A stretch of 64,000 nt of DNA, taken from Algoriphagus sp. A40. Lineage in GTDB: Bacteria > Bacteroidota > Bacteroidia > Cytophagales > Cyclobacteriaceae. Shown here piece after piece: positions 25,097-33,128 of this stretch (its first letter is position 1; each line of letters starts with the position of its first letter). The position numbers and the translations under genes are program-made. The notes under the pieces were generated by a model. That model made no database searches. It saw only the letters and a list, made by a program, of their open reading frames with translations, and was not told the origin of the DNA. The stretch lies in the NCBI RefSeq assembly GCF_002002735.1, contig NZ_MUNY01000059.1, positions 234,407 to 298,406 on the forward strand. The letters are read 5' to 3'.

Positions 25097-26566
25097 TTAT
25101 CGGCCAAGGCCATAGGATTTAAAAGAAGTAATGAAAACCAGACTGTATCCAAAAGCAAGCATCGTGTGAAAGGGAAGGAACAGGAAATTTTCCTCTCGAA
25201 AAGCCAGCCAGACCATCCCCCAAAAAACCAAACCTAATACTCCTTCAAACCATGTGGTAACCGGCATTCTGTGCAGGAGGTAGCGGTTGCTGGAAAGTTT
25301 TTCTCTGCCTGATTCCAGGTTGAATTTGGGAGTACGGATGAAAGGTGATTTTTTACCGCTCAGTCCCTCCCAAACTGCCTGTGCATTGTGAAGTGCTAAG
25401 CCCATGGAAACAGAAAGAAATAAGGGCAATTGCCAGATCACACCCAAAGCAGAATTGAGGAAAGACCGTTTTCCATAGAAATAGGAAACCAGATACACTC
25501 CTGCGATCAATACAAATCCGATCAGGAAAATTCCGGAAATCCGGATCAAAACTTCCGGAATCAAGCCTTTTTCCCCAGCCCACCACACTCCAATACTGCT
25601 CAAACTGGTGACAAAAACAGCGATAAAAATCACTGAGTTGAACAGATGGGCGAAGGAATGAAATTTTACCCGGAACGGGTGGTTTTCCTGATTCACCGCT
25701 CCTGCGTGCTTCAAGGCGCATTCTGCACCGCCTTTGGTCCAACGGAATTGCTGGGACTTGATGGCGGACATGATCGGGGGAAGTTCGGCCGGAGATTCGA
25801 TTTCAGGACGATAGACAAATTCCCAACCCTTTCGCTGAGCGCGATAGCTCAGGTCCAGGTCCTCTGTAAGTGTATCGTCATGCCAATTGCCCGCATCATA
25901 AATGCAGGATTTCCTCCAGATTCCGCCCGTCCCGTTGAAATTGATAAATGCACCCTGATGGTTTCGGCCCATCTGTTCAATGAAAAAGTGCGCATCCAAT
26001 GCAAAAGCCTGTAAGCGTGTCAAGAGAGAATAATCACGGTTGAGGTGAGTCCAACGGGTCTGGACCATCCCGATTTTTTCAGAGGAAAAATAAGGGATCG
26101 TCTTAAGGAGGAAATCCGGATCAGGAACAAAATCAGCATCGAAAATGGCGATAAACTCTCCGGAAGCTTTTTCCAACCCTTCTCTCAATGCACCTGCTTT
26201 GAATCCAATTCGGTCATCCCGGTGGATATACTGAAAATTGATTTCAGGATACTCCTTCAGCTTGGACTCGATCAACCCAACGGTTTGATCCGTACTGTCA
26301 TCCAATAGCTGGATTTGAAGCAAATCATTGGGGTAATTCAGCTTTGCGACAGCATCAATCAATCGCTCAACGACATAAAGTTCATTGAATATCGGAAGCT
26401 GAACGGTGACTTTTGGCCATGAAATGGGATTTTCATGAGGAATTTGGCCCCATTCTTTTCTGGCTTTCAAGAAATGAAAAAGCAAATGCCCCTGTGCCAG
26501 ACTGTAAATCAGGATAAACAGCATACCCAAAAAGTACAGCCCACACAGGAAATAAAGGAAAATCAT
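25097..26566 (-). CDS. Membrane GT2 processive-type glycosyltransferase (cellulose-synthase-like)
   Basis: 489 residues: an N-terminal helix (about 1-22), a cytosolic GT-A domain and about four C-terminal helices. The processive-GT signatures are complete: LLDDSTD, FDADFVPDP (DXD), TLTEDLDLSYRA (TED) and QQFRWTKGG (QxxRW). Glucosylceramide synthases and CslA-type beta-mannan synthases share this layout. It starts one base after the membrane ferredoxin gene stops, so the two are coupled. A beta-glycan or a glycolipid head group is the likely product; which of them cannot be told. Confidence 0.88.
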   Translation of the reverse strand: MIFLYFLCGLYFLGMLFILIYSLAQGHLLFHFLKARKEWGQIPHENPISWPKVTVQLPIFNELYVVERLIDAVAKLNYPNDLLQIQLLDDSTDQTVGLIESKLKEYPEINFQYIHRDDRIGFKAGALREGLEKASGEFIAIFDADFVPDPDFLLKTIPYFSSEKIGMVQTRWTHLNRDYSLLTRLQAFALDAHFFIEQMGRNHQGAFINFNGTGGIWRKSCIYDAGNWHDDTLTEDLDLSYRAQRKGWEFVYRPEIESPAELPPIMSAIKSQQFRWTKGGAECALKHAGAVNQENHPFRVKFHSFAHLFNSVIFIAVFVTSLSSIGVWWAGEKGLIPEVLIRISGIFLIGFVLIAGVYLVSYFYGKRSFLNSALGVIWQLPLFLSVSMGLALHNAQAVWEGLSGKKSPFIRTPKFNLESGREKLSSNRYLLHRMPVTTWFEGVLGLVFWGMVWLAFREENFLFLPFHTMLAFGYSLVFITSFKSYGLGR

Positions 26567-28111
26567 TTACAGGTTAATCTTGATGGAGTTGTTGCCGATG
26601 ATAATCGGCAGTTCATTGATGCGGTTTTCTTCCGGTCCGTTTTCCAGTTTCAACACCCCACGAGGACAGACAGCCGAGCATACTCCGCATCCAACACAGG
26701 AAGACCGAACGATGTTTTGGCCCCGCTGCGCATACCAGCGCACGTCTATTCCCATTTCGCAGTAGGTGGAGCAATTGCCGCAGGAGATGCACTGACCGCC
26801 GTTGGTGGTGATTCTAAACCTGGACTTGAAGCGCTGCACAATCCCGAGGTAAGCAGCAAGTGGGCATCCGAAACGACACCAAACCCGATTGCCCATAAAC
26901 GGATAAAAGCCTGTCCCGACCACCCCAGCGAAAGCGGACCCAATCGCAAAACCGTAAAACGAATGTAGCTGGTTAGTCACATTTCCCAAAAAGCTGAACC
27001 CCGAAAAGTAATTGGCAATCGTCAAAGCAGTCATCAACACAGCCAACACCAGCACACCGTGAATAATCCATCGCTCGTATTTCCATGCTTTGACAGACTT
27101 GTCAGAAAGCTGCCGAAAGGGATCGCCAACAGTCTCCGCCAATCCCCCACAACCACATACCCAGGAGCAATACCATCTTTTTCCAAAGAAATAGGTAAAA
27201 ACAGGAACCCCAACGATGATCAGCAATATTCCCCAAATCAGCATAAACATCCCGACTCCACCTCCGGAAAGGAAAGTGGCAATCTGATAGTCGTAGAAAA
27301 AGTCGTAATCCAGCGGCCAGATATTTTTGAAGTCGAAATATGGTTGGTTGAGCAAAACCAATATTTCGGGAATCAAAAATGCAAAGGCAGTCTGGAAAAA
27401 CATCACCGAAGCCGTCCGGAGTTGCTGATACTTGTTGCCACGGTACTTGCGGAACATGCGGACTCCCATGACAATAATCGCCAGAGTGTAAATCAATCCA
27501 TAAAGAAACCACTGACTGGCCGGATTGCCGGACAGAAACTCCGAGATCGGATCGACCATCCAAACGAGATTGACCAGATAGGCCGGATACCAATACAATA
27601 CAATGTAAAAAAGAATCAGAAAAGATCCAGTGAGCATTCCGATAAGTCCTTTGTTCTTCAGGGAGGAGTGAAAAATCCCGTTGTTTTTAATGCCGGCAGA
27701 CTCACCGGAGTGCTGTCTGAAATTGTACAAAAACCCACCTAAAACGGCCAATCCGATTGAAAATCCAAAATACAGCCATGGATTTTCCCGCACCGGACTT
27801 TGCAAAGCAGCCTTGGCCAAAGGGAAACTGTAATCGTCCCAAATGACCTGATCCCAGAGTTGTTGGGATTTCAGGCTATCGTTGTAGGTATTGAAATTTT
27901 CACCGAAAGCGGAAAGAAAAGCGAGATTGGAACTGAATTCCTGCCCGTATATCGGGGAAAGGATTTCATCCATTTTTTCCTGATGGATGTTCTTGGTATT
28001 GGTCAAGACCAATTCCTCAGATAGGGTGTATTTCCCAAAAAATGGAATGACGATAAAGGCAATCAAACCGATCAAAAACAATCCCAGACCTATTTTTTCG
28101 ATCCATTTCAT
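26567..28111 (-). CDS. Membrane-bound 4Fe-4S protein, NosR/NapH-like
   Basis: 514 residues. An N-terminal helix and a periplasmic segment of about 90 residues are followed by several membrane helices. Two Cys motifs typical of NapH/NosR (WYCSWVCGCGG and WCRFGCPL) sit at helix ends. Two classic ferredoxin motifs follow: CISCGNCSTYCEMG and CVGCGVCSAVCPRG. The protein should pass electrons between quinol and a soluble partner. The adjoining FAD oxidoreductase gene overlaps its start by four bases, so a two-protein electron path is plausible. It is not a full NosR: the FMN-binding domain is absent. Confidence 0.88.
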   Translation of the reverse strand: MKWIEKIGLGLFLIGLIAFIVIPFFGKYTLSEELVLTNTKNIHQEKMDEILSPIYGQEFSSNLAFLSAFGENFNTYNDSLKSQQLWDQVIWDDYSFPLAKAALQSPVRENPWLYFGFSIGLAVLGGFLYNFRQHSGESAGIKNNGIFHSSLKNKGLIGMLTGSFLILFYIVLYWYPAYLVNLVWMVDPISEFLSGNPASQWFLYGLIYTLAIIVMGVRMFRKYRGNKYQQLRTASVMFFQTAFAFLIPEILVLLNQPYFDFKNIWPLDYDFFYDYQIATFLSGGGVGMFMLIWGILLIIVGVPVFTYFFGKRWYCSWVCGCGGLAETVGDPFRQLSDKSVKAWKYERWIIHGVLVLAVLMTALTIANYFSGFSFLGNVTNQLHSFYGFAIGSAFAGVVGTGFYPFMGNRVWCRFGCPLAAYLGIVQRFKSRFRITTNGGQCISCGNCSTYCEMGIDVRWYAQRGQNIVRSSCVGCGVCSAVCPRGVLKLENGPEENRINELPIIIGNNSIKINL

Positions 28112-29463
28112 ACGCTTGCTCCGAACAGTTTTTGGATGAATGATCTCTTGGCAGGATGAAAATTACCTCCAAATTCTTTCTTAAAAGCCATCTGAATTTC
28201 AATGTAATAAGGAGCAAAAAACTCCGGGTCAAAATTGGCTTTTTCCAACCGGGAAATGACCTTTTCTCCAGACCACTTTTCATGAATAGCCTGATCAAAA
28301 AACTCATGCCGAAGCCGAAAACCAAAATTATTTACCGCTAGAATTCTTCCTTCCTTATCCATCAGCATCCGGAAGCAGACTTTTCCAGAGGCATGTTCCC
28401 AATAGAAGCTTTTGATTTGACTTTCATCCCAAGTTGGCGGAACTGTCCCGTAGGTTTGATACTCGATATCTAAGAATTTGGCGGAGTTGAACCAGACTCC
28501 AGGCTGATACGGGACTGGATTGTTGCAAAGGTTGTACGCCAAAGTCTCGCCGTGCATGCGGCCTGTGTACCAGACCTGCTCGATTTTCCGCCGATCCGAA
28601 GCCGGTGCTTTTTCAAACTCCGCACAGTCACCTATGGCATAGACATCGGGAATATTGGTTCGGAAAAAGGCGTCAATTTTCACTCCCCTATCCACTTCCA
28701 ATTCGGTACTTCGCAGAAAATCAATATTCGGTGTCACACCTGCTGTCAATCCAACAAATTGACAGGGAATTTCTTCACCTGTTGAAGTAATGACCGACCG
28801 AACTCGGCCCTTTTCATCCGGCAGAATTTCCTTCAGTTCAGTTGCGAGGCGGAGATCGATGTGGTGCTCCAGGATATGCCGACCGACCAGATCTGATTCT
28901 TCTTTGGGCAATAGGATGTCCCAAAATCCTTTTTCCCGAACCAAAAAAGTGACGGGAATCTTCTTGTACGCCAGCATTTCGGCCATTTCAATTCCGATAA
29001 GCCCTCCTCCGACTATCACTGCCCGACTTACACCAGATTGGGTGATTTGCTCCATCAGTTCCAAATCCTGCTTGGAATACAATCCCTGAACACCTTTTAA
29101 GTCCTGTCCAGGCCAGCCAAATTTATTGGGTTTGGAACCGGTGGCTATGACCAAAGTATCATAAGTCAGTTTTTCGCCAGAGGTAAAAACGACGAATTTA
29201 TTTCCAAAGTCCACCTTGCTGACCCAAGCTTCCTTCAGGTCGATCCTGTTTTTTTCCCAAAAATGATTCTCATAAGGCTGAGTATGCTCAAACTTCATGT
29301 GCCCCATAAACACGTACATCAGGGCAGTCCTGGAAAAGAAATATTTCGATTCGCCGGAGATCAACGTGATCCTGACACCAGAATCTAGCTTTCGCAGGTG
29401 TCTGGCGCAGGTAACTCCGGAAATTCCGTTGCCGATGATAACTACATGCCGGGTTTGGCTCAT
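28108..29463 (-). CDS. FAD/NAD(P)-dependent pyridine nucleotide-disulfide-type oxidoreductase
   Basis: 451 residues with two dinucleotide folds: FAD motif VVIIGNGISGVTCARHL at the N-terminus and NAD(P) motif AVIVGGGLIGIEMAEML in the middle, then FAD motif VYAIGDCAEF. There is no redox-active CxxxxC pair, so it resembles the nitrite reductase/rubredoxin reductase type rather than disulfide reductases. The C-terminal part of about 130 residues is not a standard ferredoxin reductase tail. It is translationally coupled (ATGA overlap) to the membrane 4Fe-4S gene. The physiological electron acceptor is unknown. Confidence 0.88.
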   Translation of the reverse strand: MSQTRHVVIIGNGISGVTCARHLRKLDSGVRITLISGESKYFFSRTALMYVFMGHMKFEHTQPYENHFWEKNRIDLKEAWVSKVDFGNKFVVFTSGEKLTYDTLVIATGSKPNKFGWPGQDLKGVQGLYSKQDLELMEQITQSGVSRAVIVGGGLIGIEMAEMLAYKKIPVTFLVREKGFWDILLPKEESDLVGRHILEHHIDLRLATELKEILPDEKGRVRSVITSTGEEIPCQFVGLTAGVTPNIDFLRSTELEVDRGVKIDAFFRTNIPDVYAIGDCAEFEKAPASDRRKIEQVWYTGRMHGETLAYNLCNNPVPYQPGVWFNSAKFLDIEYQTYGTVPPTWDESQIKSFYWEHASGKVCFRMLMDKEGRILAVNNFGFRLRHEFFDQAIHEKWSGEKVISRLEKANFDPEFFAPYYIEIQMAFKKEFGGNFHPAKRSFIQKLFGASV

Positions 29464-29503
29464 GGGTTAAATTCTTGAGGATAAATTACCGAATATGTTT
29501 CAG

Positions 29504-30268
29504 CTATTCGTTTAAATTCCAATTGTAATCCAAATGGGAAATCTTGGCATCGGACTTAAGCTTCACTTTAGCGTACCTGTTTAAAAATTCAATCAGTGTC
29601 CCATTTTTTGTAAAATCCCCTTTGAACCAGGAAAATATCGATGAAAGCTGGGCTTGATCCGGGGTGATTTTATTCCTGCTCGGATCGTTGATGAAGGCTG
29701 TGGTCACTTTCATCAGCTGGGCCTCGAGTTTTTCCGGGAAGAAAGCTTCGTTCAACAAAGGAGGACACGAAACGGATGCGCAATTGATTGCGAAATGAAT
29801 CCGGGGTTCATCAAATTCTTTTCTCAGGATGGAATGTTCTATTTCATCCAAACTGGACTCCACTCCTCCGATCTTGAAAAACTTGTAATGCCAGACATCC
29901 TTGATCAGGGGAATTTTGAGCTCAGGACCCAAGTCCCGGATGCTTTTCACCGGATAATTATCCACAATCAATTTCACTGTGAAGGCATTGTAAGCATTGA
30001 TCCAATAAGCCAATTGCTCATTTTTGGACCAAGTTTTACGGTCCGGAGCATTGTCAGAAAGCAGTTTGAGGTATTGCTCTAGTTTCGGCTTTTCTCGAAT
30101 AAACCCTTTGTAATCTACCATTCCATTGGGCTTGACATGGGTTTTGACCAACTGATCCCAAATCAGATGGCTTGGCGGAGTGGTGCCGGCCATTCCCAAA
30201 GTGGAACTTTGACAGGACAAAAAGAAAACTGCTATTAATCCCAAAGAAAATAAGCGGAATAATTTCAT
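29504..30268 (-). CDS. DUF547 lipoprotein
   Basis: 254 residues with lipobox FLSC (Cys19) and a DUF547 domain: QLAYWINAYNAFTVKLI, then RIHFAINCASVSCPPL, both diagnostic. The Cys-rich CASVSCPP stretch hints at a redox or thiol-related function, but none has been shown. In other bacteria DUF547 genes occur in operons with glycosyltransferases and rhodaneses, including arsenosugar clusters; the arsM and arsS genes of such clusters are absent here. It sits 40 bases before the FAD oxidoreductase gene. Confidence 0.85.
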   Translation of the reverse strand: MKLFRLFSLGLIAVFFLSCQSSTLGMAGTTPPSHLIWDQLVKTHVKPNGMVDYKGFIREKPKLEQYLKLLSDNAPDRKTWSKNEQLAYWINAYNAFTVKLIVDNYPVKSIRDLGPELKIPLIKDVWHYKFFKIGGVESSLDEIEHSILRKEFDEPRIHFAINCASVSCPPLLNEAFFPEKLEAQLMKVTTAFINDPSRNKITPDQAQLSSIFSWFKGDFTKNGTLIEFLNRYAKVKLKSDAKISHLDYNWNLNE

Positions 30269-30356
30269 AATTCAGGGTTTGATTTGCATCTACGAACTAG
30301 AACCAATTTCGGATAAATGGGTTTTGGGCATTGTCCGAAAGATGACATTTATTCCA

Positions 30357-30875
30357 TTAATAAACCTTTTCCCCCTTGCTTAGCCATACGCCCCATGTCC
30401 TTGTATAGGTATGGACCTTTTTGGTTGGTATTCCTTCAGATTCCAGAGGTTTCTCTGAATTGGACCAATGGATTATTCCTCCGTACAGATTGTATACCCG
30501 GGTAAACCCTGCTTCCAGAAGTTTTTTACCGATTTCCTGAGATCTTGCACCCACAGTACAATAGACCAAAACAGGTTGATTACGGTCCAACTCCGCGACA
30601 TTCTTTAGATTAAAAGTTTCAAATCCCACCCATTTGGCACCTGATAGGTGGCTGACATCAAACTCTTCTTTTTCCCTGGTATCCAGCACCTGATAATTAG
30701 AAAGATCATTGATTTGCTCTGCTTTGACAGTGGGGAACGTTTTATCATACAATCCGTCCAGAAGAGTCTTATAAGCTATTGACTGCGAAAAAGAGGTAGA
30801 GGCAAGGAACAATAGCCCAAAAAAAAGAATTCGGGCCTTCCGGAAAACCAGCCTACTTGGGAGTATACTGCTCAT
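30357..30875 (-). CDS. Exported single-domain rhodanese-like protein
   Basis: 172 residues with a signal peptide (hydrophobic 15-30, cleaved after SFSQ) and one rhodanese domain: VLDTREKEEFDVSHLSGA and the active loop VYCTVGARS with the catalytic Cys. It should carry persulfide sulfur or act as a thiol sensor in the periplasm. It starts 36 bases after the Crp/Fnr gene stops, which supports a shared transcript and redox regulation. A C-terminal extension of about 40 residues lacks any known motif. Confidence 0.87.
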   Translation of the reverse strand: MSSILPSRLVFRKARILFFGLLFLASTSFSQSIAYKTLLDGLYDKTFPTVKAEQINDLSNYQVLDTREKEEFDVSHLSGAKWVGFETFNLKNVAELDRNQPVLVYCTVGARSQEIGKKLLEAGFTRVYNLYGGIIHWSNSEKPLESEGIPTKKVHTYTRTWGVWLSKGEKVY

Positions 30876-30911
30876 ATCCGAAAAACCCGAATTCCAGTGC
30901 CGTAGTTCTGA

Positions 30912-31625
30912 TCAAGCGTAAAAATCTGACAAACGGGCCAGGCCGCGTCGATCCTTGATGATGATTTTCTTTCCTTCAAGTTCTATCAGGTTGTCTTTTT
31001 TGAACTCTGAGAGCAATCTGATCACTGATTCTGTAGCTGTACCCACAATTCCGGCAATTTCTTCCCGGCTGAGAATAAGGTCGATTTTCTGATTACCTCC
31101 ACCTTCCACACCATAAGAATTGCCCAATTGAAGCAAAACGTAAGCAAGCCGCTCCCGAATGCTTTTTTGAGTCGCATCGGTAAGTTTTCCCTCCATCACT
31201 CCGATCTCATGACTGAGTGATTTGGCAACCCGACGGAAAAATTGGGGATTGTGAAGCAGGGAATTAATAAATACTTCCTTAGGTACAAAACAGATTTTTG
31301 CATCCTCCAAAATCATAGCTGAGTTGGAATAATTTTCCTCACCCAAAAGGGCTGCATATCCAAGGAAATCTCCTCTCTGTGCCAAATGAATAATTTGCTC
31401 CTTCCCATTTGAGGCGGTTTTATAAATTTTGACCACGCCTGAATTGATGCAGAAAATTCCAAGTGGCTTTGTTCCTTCGTAATAGAGAATCTGCCCTTTC
31501 CGATGGGAAATCAGATTCTTATGGTCGGAAATGTTGCAAATCTGGGCTTCTGGAAGGTCTGAAAAAAGTGAAAACTTCCTGCTGGAGCAAAGTTCACAAG
31601 GTGTGTTATGTGGATGGCTAGACAT
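30912..31625 (-). CDS. Crp/Fnr family transcription regulator
   Basis: 237 residues. The ATG at 31625 is used; the TTG at 31658 would add 11 residues. A cyclic-nucleotide-binding-like barrel (about 20-135) is followed by a winged helix-turn-helix (LSREEIAGIVGTATESVIRLLSEF, split as usual). The recognition helix has Glu, then Arg four residues later (ESVIR), as in Fnr. The N-terminus has CELC (Cys10, Cys13) and Cys30, which could hold an Fe-S cluster or sense thiols, but the exact Fnr spacing is not met. An Fnr-type palindrome lies 47 bases upstream, suggesting autoregulation. It heads the twelve-gene series. Confidence 0.9.
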   Translation of the reverse strand: MSSHPHNTPCELCSSRKFSLFSDLPEAQICNISDHKNLISHRKGQILYYEGTKPLGIFCINSGVVKIYKTASNGKEQIIHLAQRGDFLGYAALLGEENYSNSAMILEDAKICFVPKEVFINSLLHNPQFFRRVAKSLSHEIGVMEGKLTDATQKSIRERLAYVLLQLGNSYGVEGGGNQKIDLILSREEIAGIVGTATESVIRLLSEFKKDNLIELEGKKIIIKDRRGLARLSDFYA

Positions 31626-31671
31626 ATTTAAATCGCTGGGTAAAAATTGTTGATTCAATGTAAAAAAAAGG

Positions 31672-31683
31672 TGATATATATCA
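31672..31683 (-). promoter_or_regulatory. Candidate Fnr-type operator upstream of the Crp/Fnr gene
   Basis: TGAT-ATAT-ATCA, a perfect palindrome equal to the core of the Fnr site TTGAT-N4-ATCAA. It lies in the 103-base spacer between the regulator gene and the HsdR-N gene. Confidence 0.55.
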
Positions 31684-31728
31684 TATAAATAATATAATTA
31701 TTAGGAGGTTTGGGGTAGATTTTTTCGT

Positions 31729-32202
31729 TTATGGGGTTTTGGGTGGTTTTTTTCGTTGAACAAACCTCCCTCCATCAATTGAATATTCCAAATAGACGTG
31801 TACAAGACCATTTGAAAGAATAAGATTTGGGCAATTGAGTTTAGTATTATAAACCATCGCCTGGCTTAAAGTGTTTTCGTCAATTTTTATAGCTGGAGCC
31901 TTGCATTCTACCAACAAATACGGTTTGGAATCCCGCCCAAATACTACAAGATCCGTCCTCTTTTGTAATTGATTGTATTTCATGCCTTTTTCCAGTGAAA
32001 AAAGTCCTCTGGGGAAATCATGATGGTTGATCAAAAAGTTAATCCAATGCTGGCGAACCCATTCCTCTGGAGTCAAAACAAGATTTTTTTTCCGCAGAAA
32101 ATCAAAAATCCAAAGCTTCCCATCTGATTGGAGCAAATCAGGCTCGTAAGGGGGAAGATTTAGAACAGGTAGATTTACTTTTTGATCGTGAGTCGAACTC
32201 AT
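31729..32202 (-). CDS. HsdR N-terminal-like nuclease-fold protein
   Basis: 157 residues, a stand-alone version of the N-terminal domain of type I restriction HsdR subunits (HSDR_N_2). A PD-(D/E)xK-like core is visible: TDLVVFGRD (Asp84), LLVECKAP (Glu99, Lys101), then QAMVYNTKL. No helicase part and no methylase or specificity gene is near, so it is not a type I restriction system. Similar solo proteins are common in Bacteroidota genomes beside housekeeping genes. It lies 51 bases after the ComEA-like gene. Confidence 0.82.
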   Translation of the reverse strand: MSSTHDQKVNLPVLNLPPYEPDLLQSDGKLWIFDFLRKKNLVLTPEEWVRQHWINFLINHHDFPRGLFSLEKGMKYNQLQKRTDLVVFGRDSKPYLLVECKAPAIKIDENTLSQAMVYNTKLNCPNLILSNGLVHVYLEYSIDGGRFVQRKKPPKTP

Positions 32203-32253
32203 GCCTCAAAGATGATTAAAAAAATATTTCATGGTTGCGGATGTTCCATTCCA

Positions 32254-32937
32254 TTATTCAAAATCCAGGTAGGGATTGATTTTTTCCACCCATTCGGCCT
32301 TGAATATTTTGATTTTCAAAAGGTCAGTTGAAGAGAGAAATACACCATGTTGACCACGGTAGGCCACCAACACTTTTGCTTCCCCATAGCTTATGTAAGG
32401 ATGGGCGGATAATTCTTCCAAACTGGCTGTATTGATCGGGATTTTTCTATAAACCTGAGGATAAAAATCGAAAAATTCCCAAAGAGCAAGGGCTGTTTCT
32501 TCCTTCACTCCAAAGACCTCAAGCAACTGGCTTTGTGAATGAAACCCTCCGAGATTTTCGCGGTACTTAATGATTCTCCCGGCTGTGGCCTGGCCGATGC
32601 CAGGAACAATCTGAAGGGTAATGGAATCTGCCTCTGAAAAAGGAATCCGGTTGATATTTTCCAACTGCTTTTGATTACGGTTGGACCTGACTGTATCCTG
32701 AGGATTAAAAGTGGGGAGTGGAGAACTCACTAACTGGATACTAAGGTTTTCAAGGCTATCGATTCGGCTTTGAAATTCGAGAAAAGTCTTTTCAGCCTCT
32801 TTGTTTTTGAAAAACCTAAGAATAAAAGGTGTAAAACTCAGGATTACCAAAACAGGTATCAACAGAAAAAATCCTCTGGATTCTTTGCTTGAAAACCCGA
32901 GATAATACTTCATCCAATAAAAAAATCGGTCTATCAT
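32254..32937 (-). CDS. ComEA-like helix-hairpin-helix DNA-binding protein
   Basis: 227 residues: a membrane helix at about 23-42, a spacer, then two helix-hairpin-helix units (IVPGIGQATAGRIIKYR with GGFHSQSQLLEVFGV, and NTASLEELSAHPYISYGEAKVLVAYR). The C-terminal domain resembles ComEA, the periplasmic DNA receptor of natural transformation, but the double hairpin is the Bacteroidota version whose role is not proven. It is divergent from hemA, with 191 bases between them. Confidence 0.82.
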   Translation of the reverse strand: MIDRFFYWMKYYLGFSSKESRGFFLLIPVLVILSFTPFILRFFKNKEAEKTFLEFQSRIDSLENLSIQLVSSPLPTFNPQDTVRSNRNQKQLENINRIPFSEADSITLQIVPGIGQATAGRIIKYRENLGGFHSQSQLLEVFGVKEETALALWEFFDFYPQVYRKIPINTASLEELSAHPYISYGEAKVLVAYRGQHGVFLSSTDLLKIKIFKAEWVEKINPYLDFE

Positions 32938-33082
32938 GGCTTAAAAAATTAAAGTCAACCTCAATAACTGATAAGTTAATATTATTGCTTTTAGATTCCA
33001 ATGAAGACTTGTTATAGAAAGAATTATCCGGTAATTATTTAGACGGATTCTAAATTGAACAGCTATTACACGAAAGAAACTT

Positions 33083-33109
33083 TTGAGGAGGGATAGTCTG
33101 TTAAATTTG
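33083..33109 (+). promoter_or_regulatory. Candidate promoter of hemA (TAnnTTTG type)
   Basis: TAAATTTG at 33102-33109 exactly matches the Bacteroidota -7 element. TTG at 33083-33085 is 16 bases upstream, one short of the usual range. The hemA ATG is 19 bases downstream of the -7 box. Confidence 0.5.
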
Positions 33110-33128
33110 TGTTGCAAAACTTGAAAAA

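Noticed and set aside
30279..30292. TTGAT-N4-ATCTA upstream of the DUF547 gene as an Fnr site
   Set aside because: The right half is mismatched and it lies within a likely continuous transcript; too weak to list as a feature.
29504..31625. Arsenosugar biosynthesis cluster (DUF547, rhodanese, glycosyltransferases)
   Set aside because: The defining methyltransferase (arsM) and radical SAM (arsS) genes are absent, and the GT2 enzymes are of other types.
31729..32202. Type I restriction-modification system
   Set aside because: Only an HsdR N-terminal-like domain is present; there is no helicase part, HsdM or HsdS.
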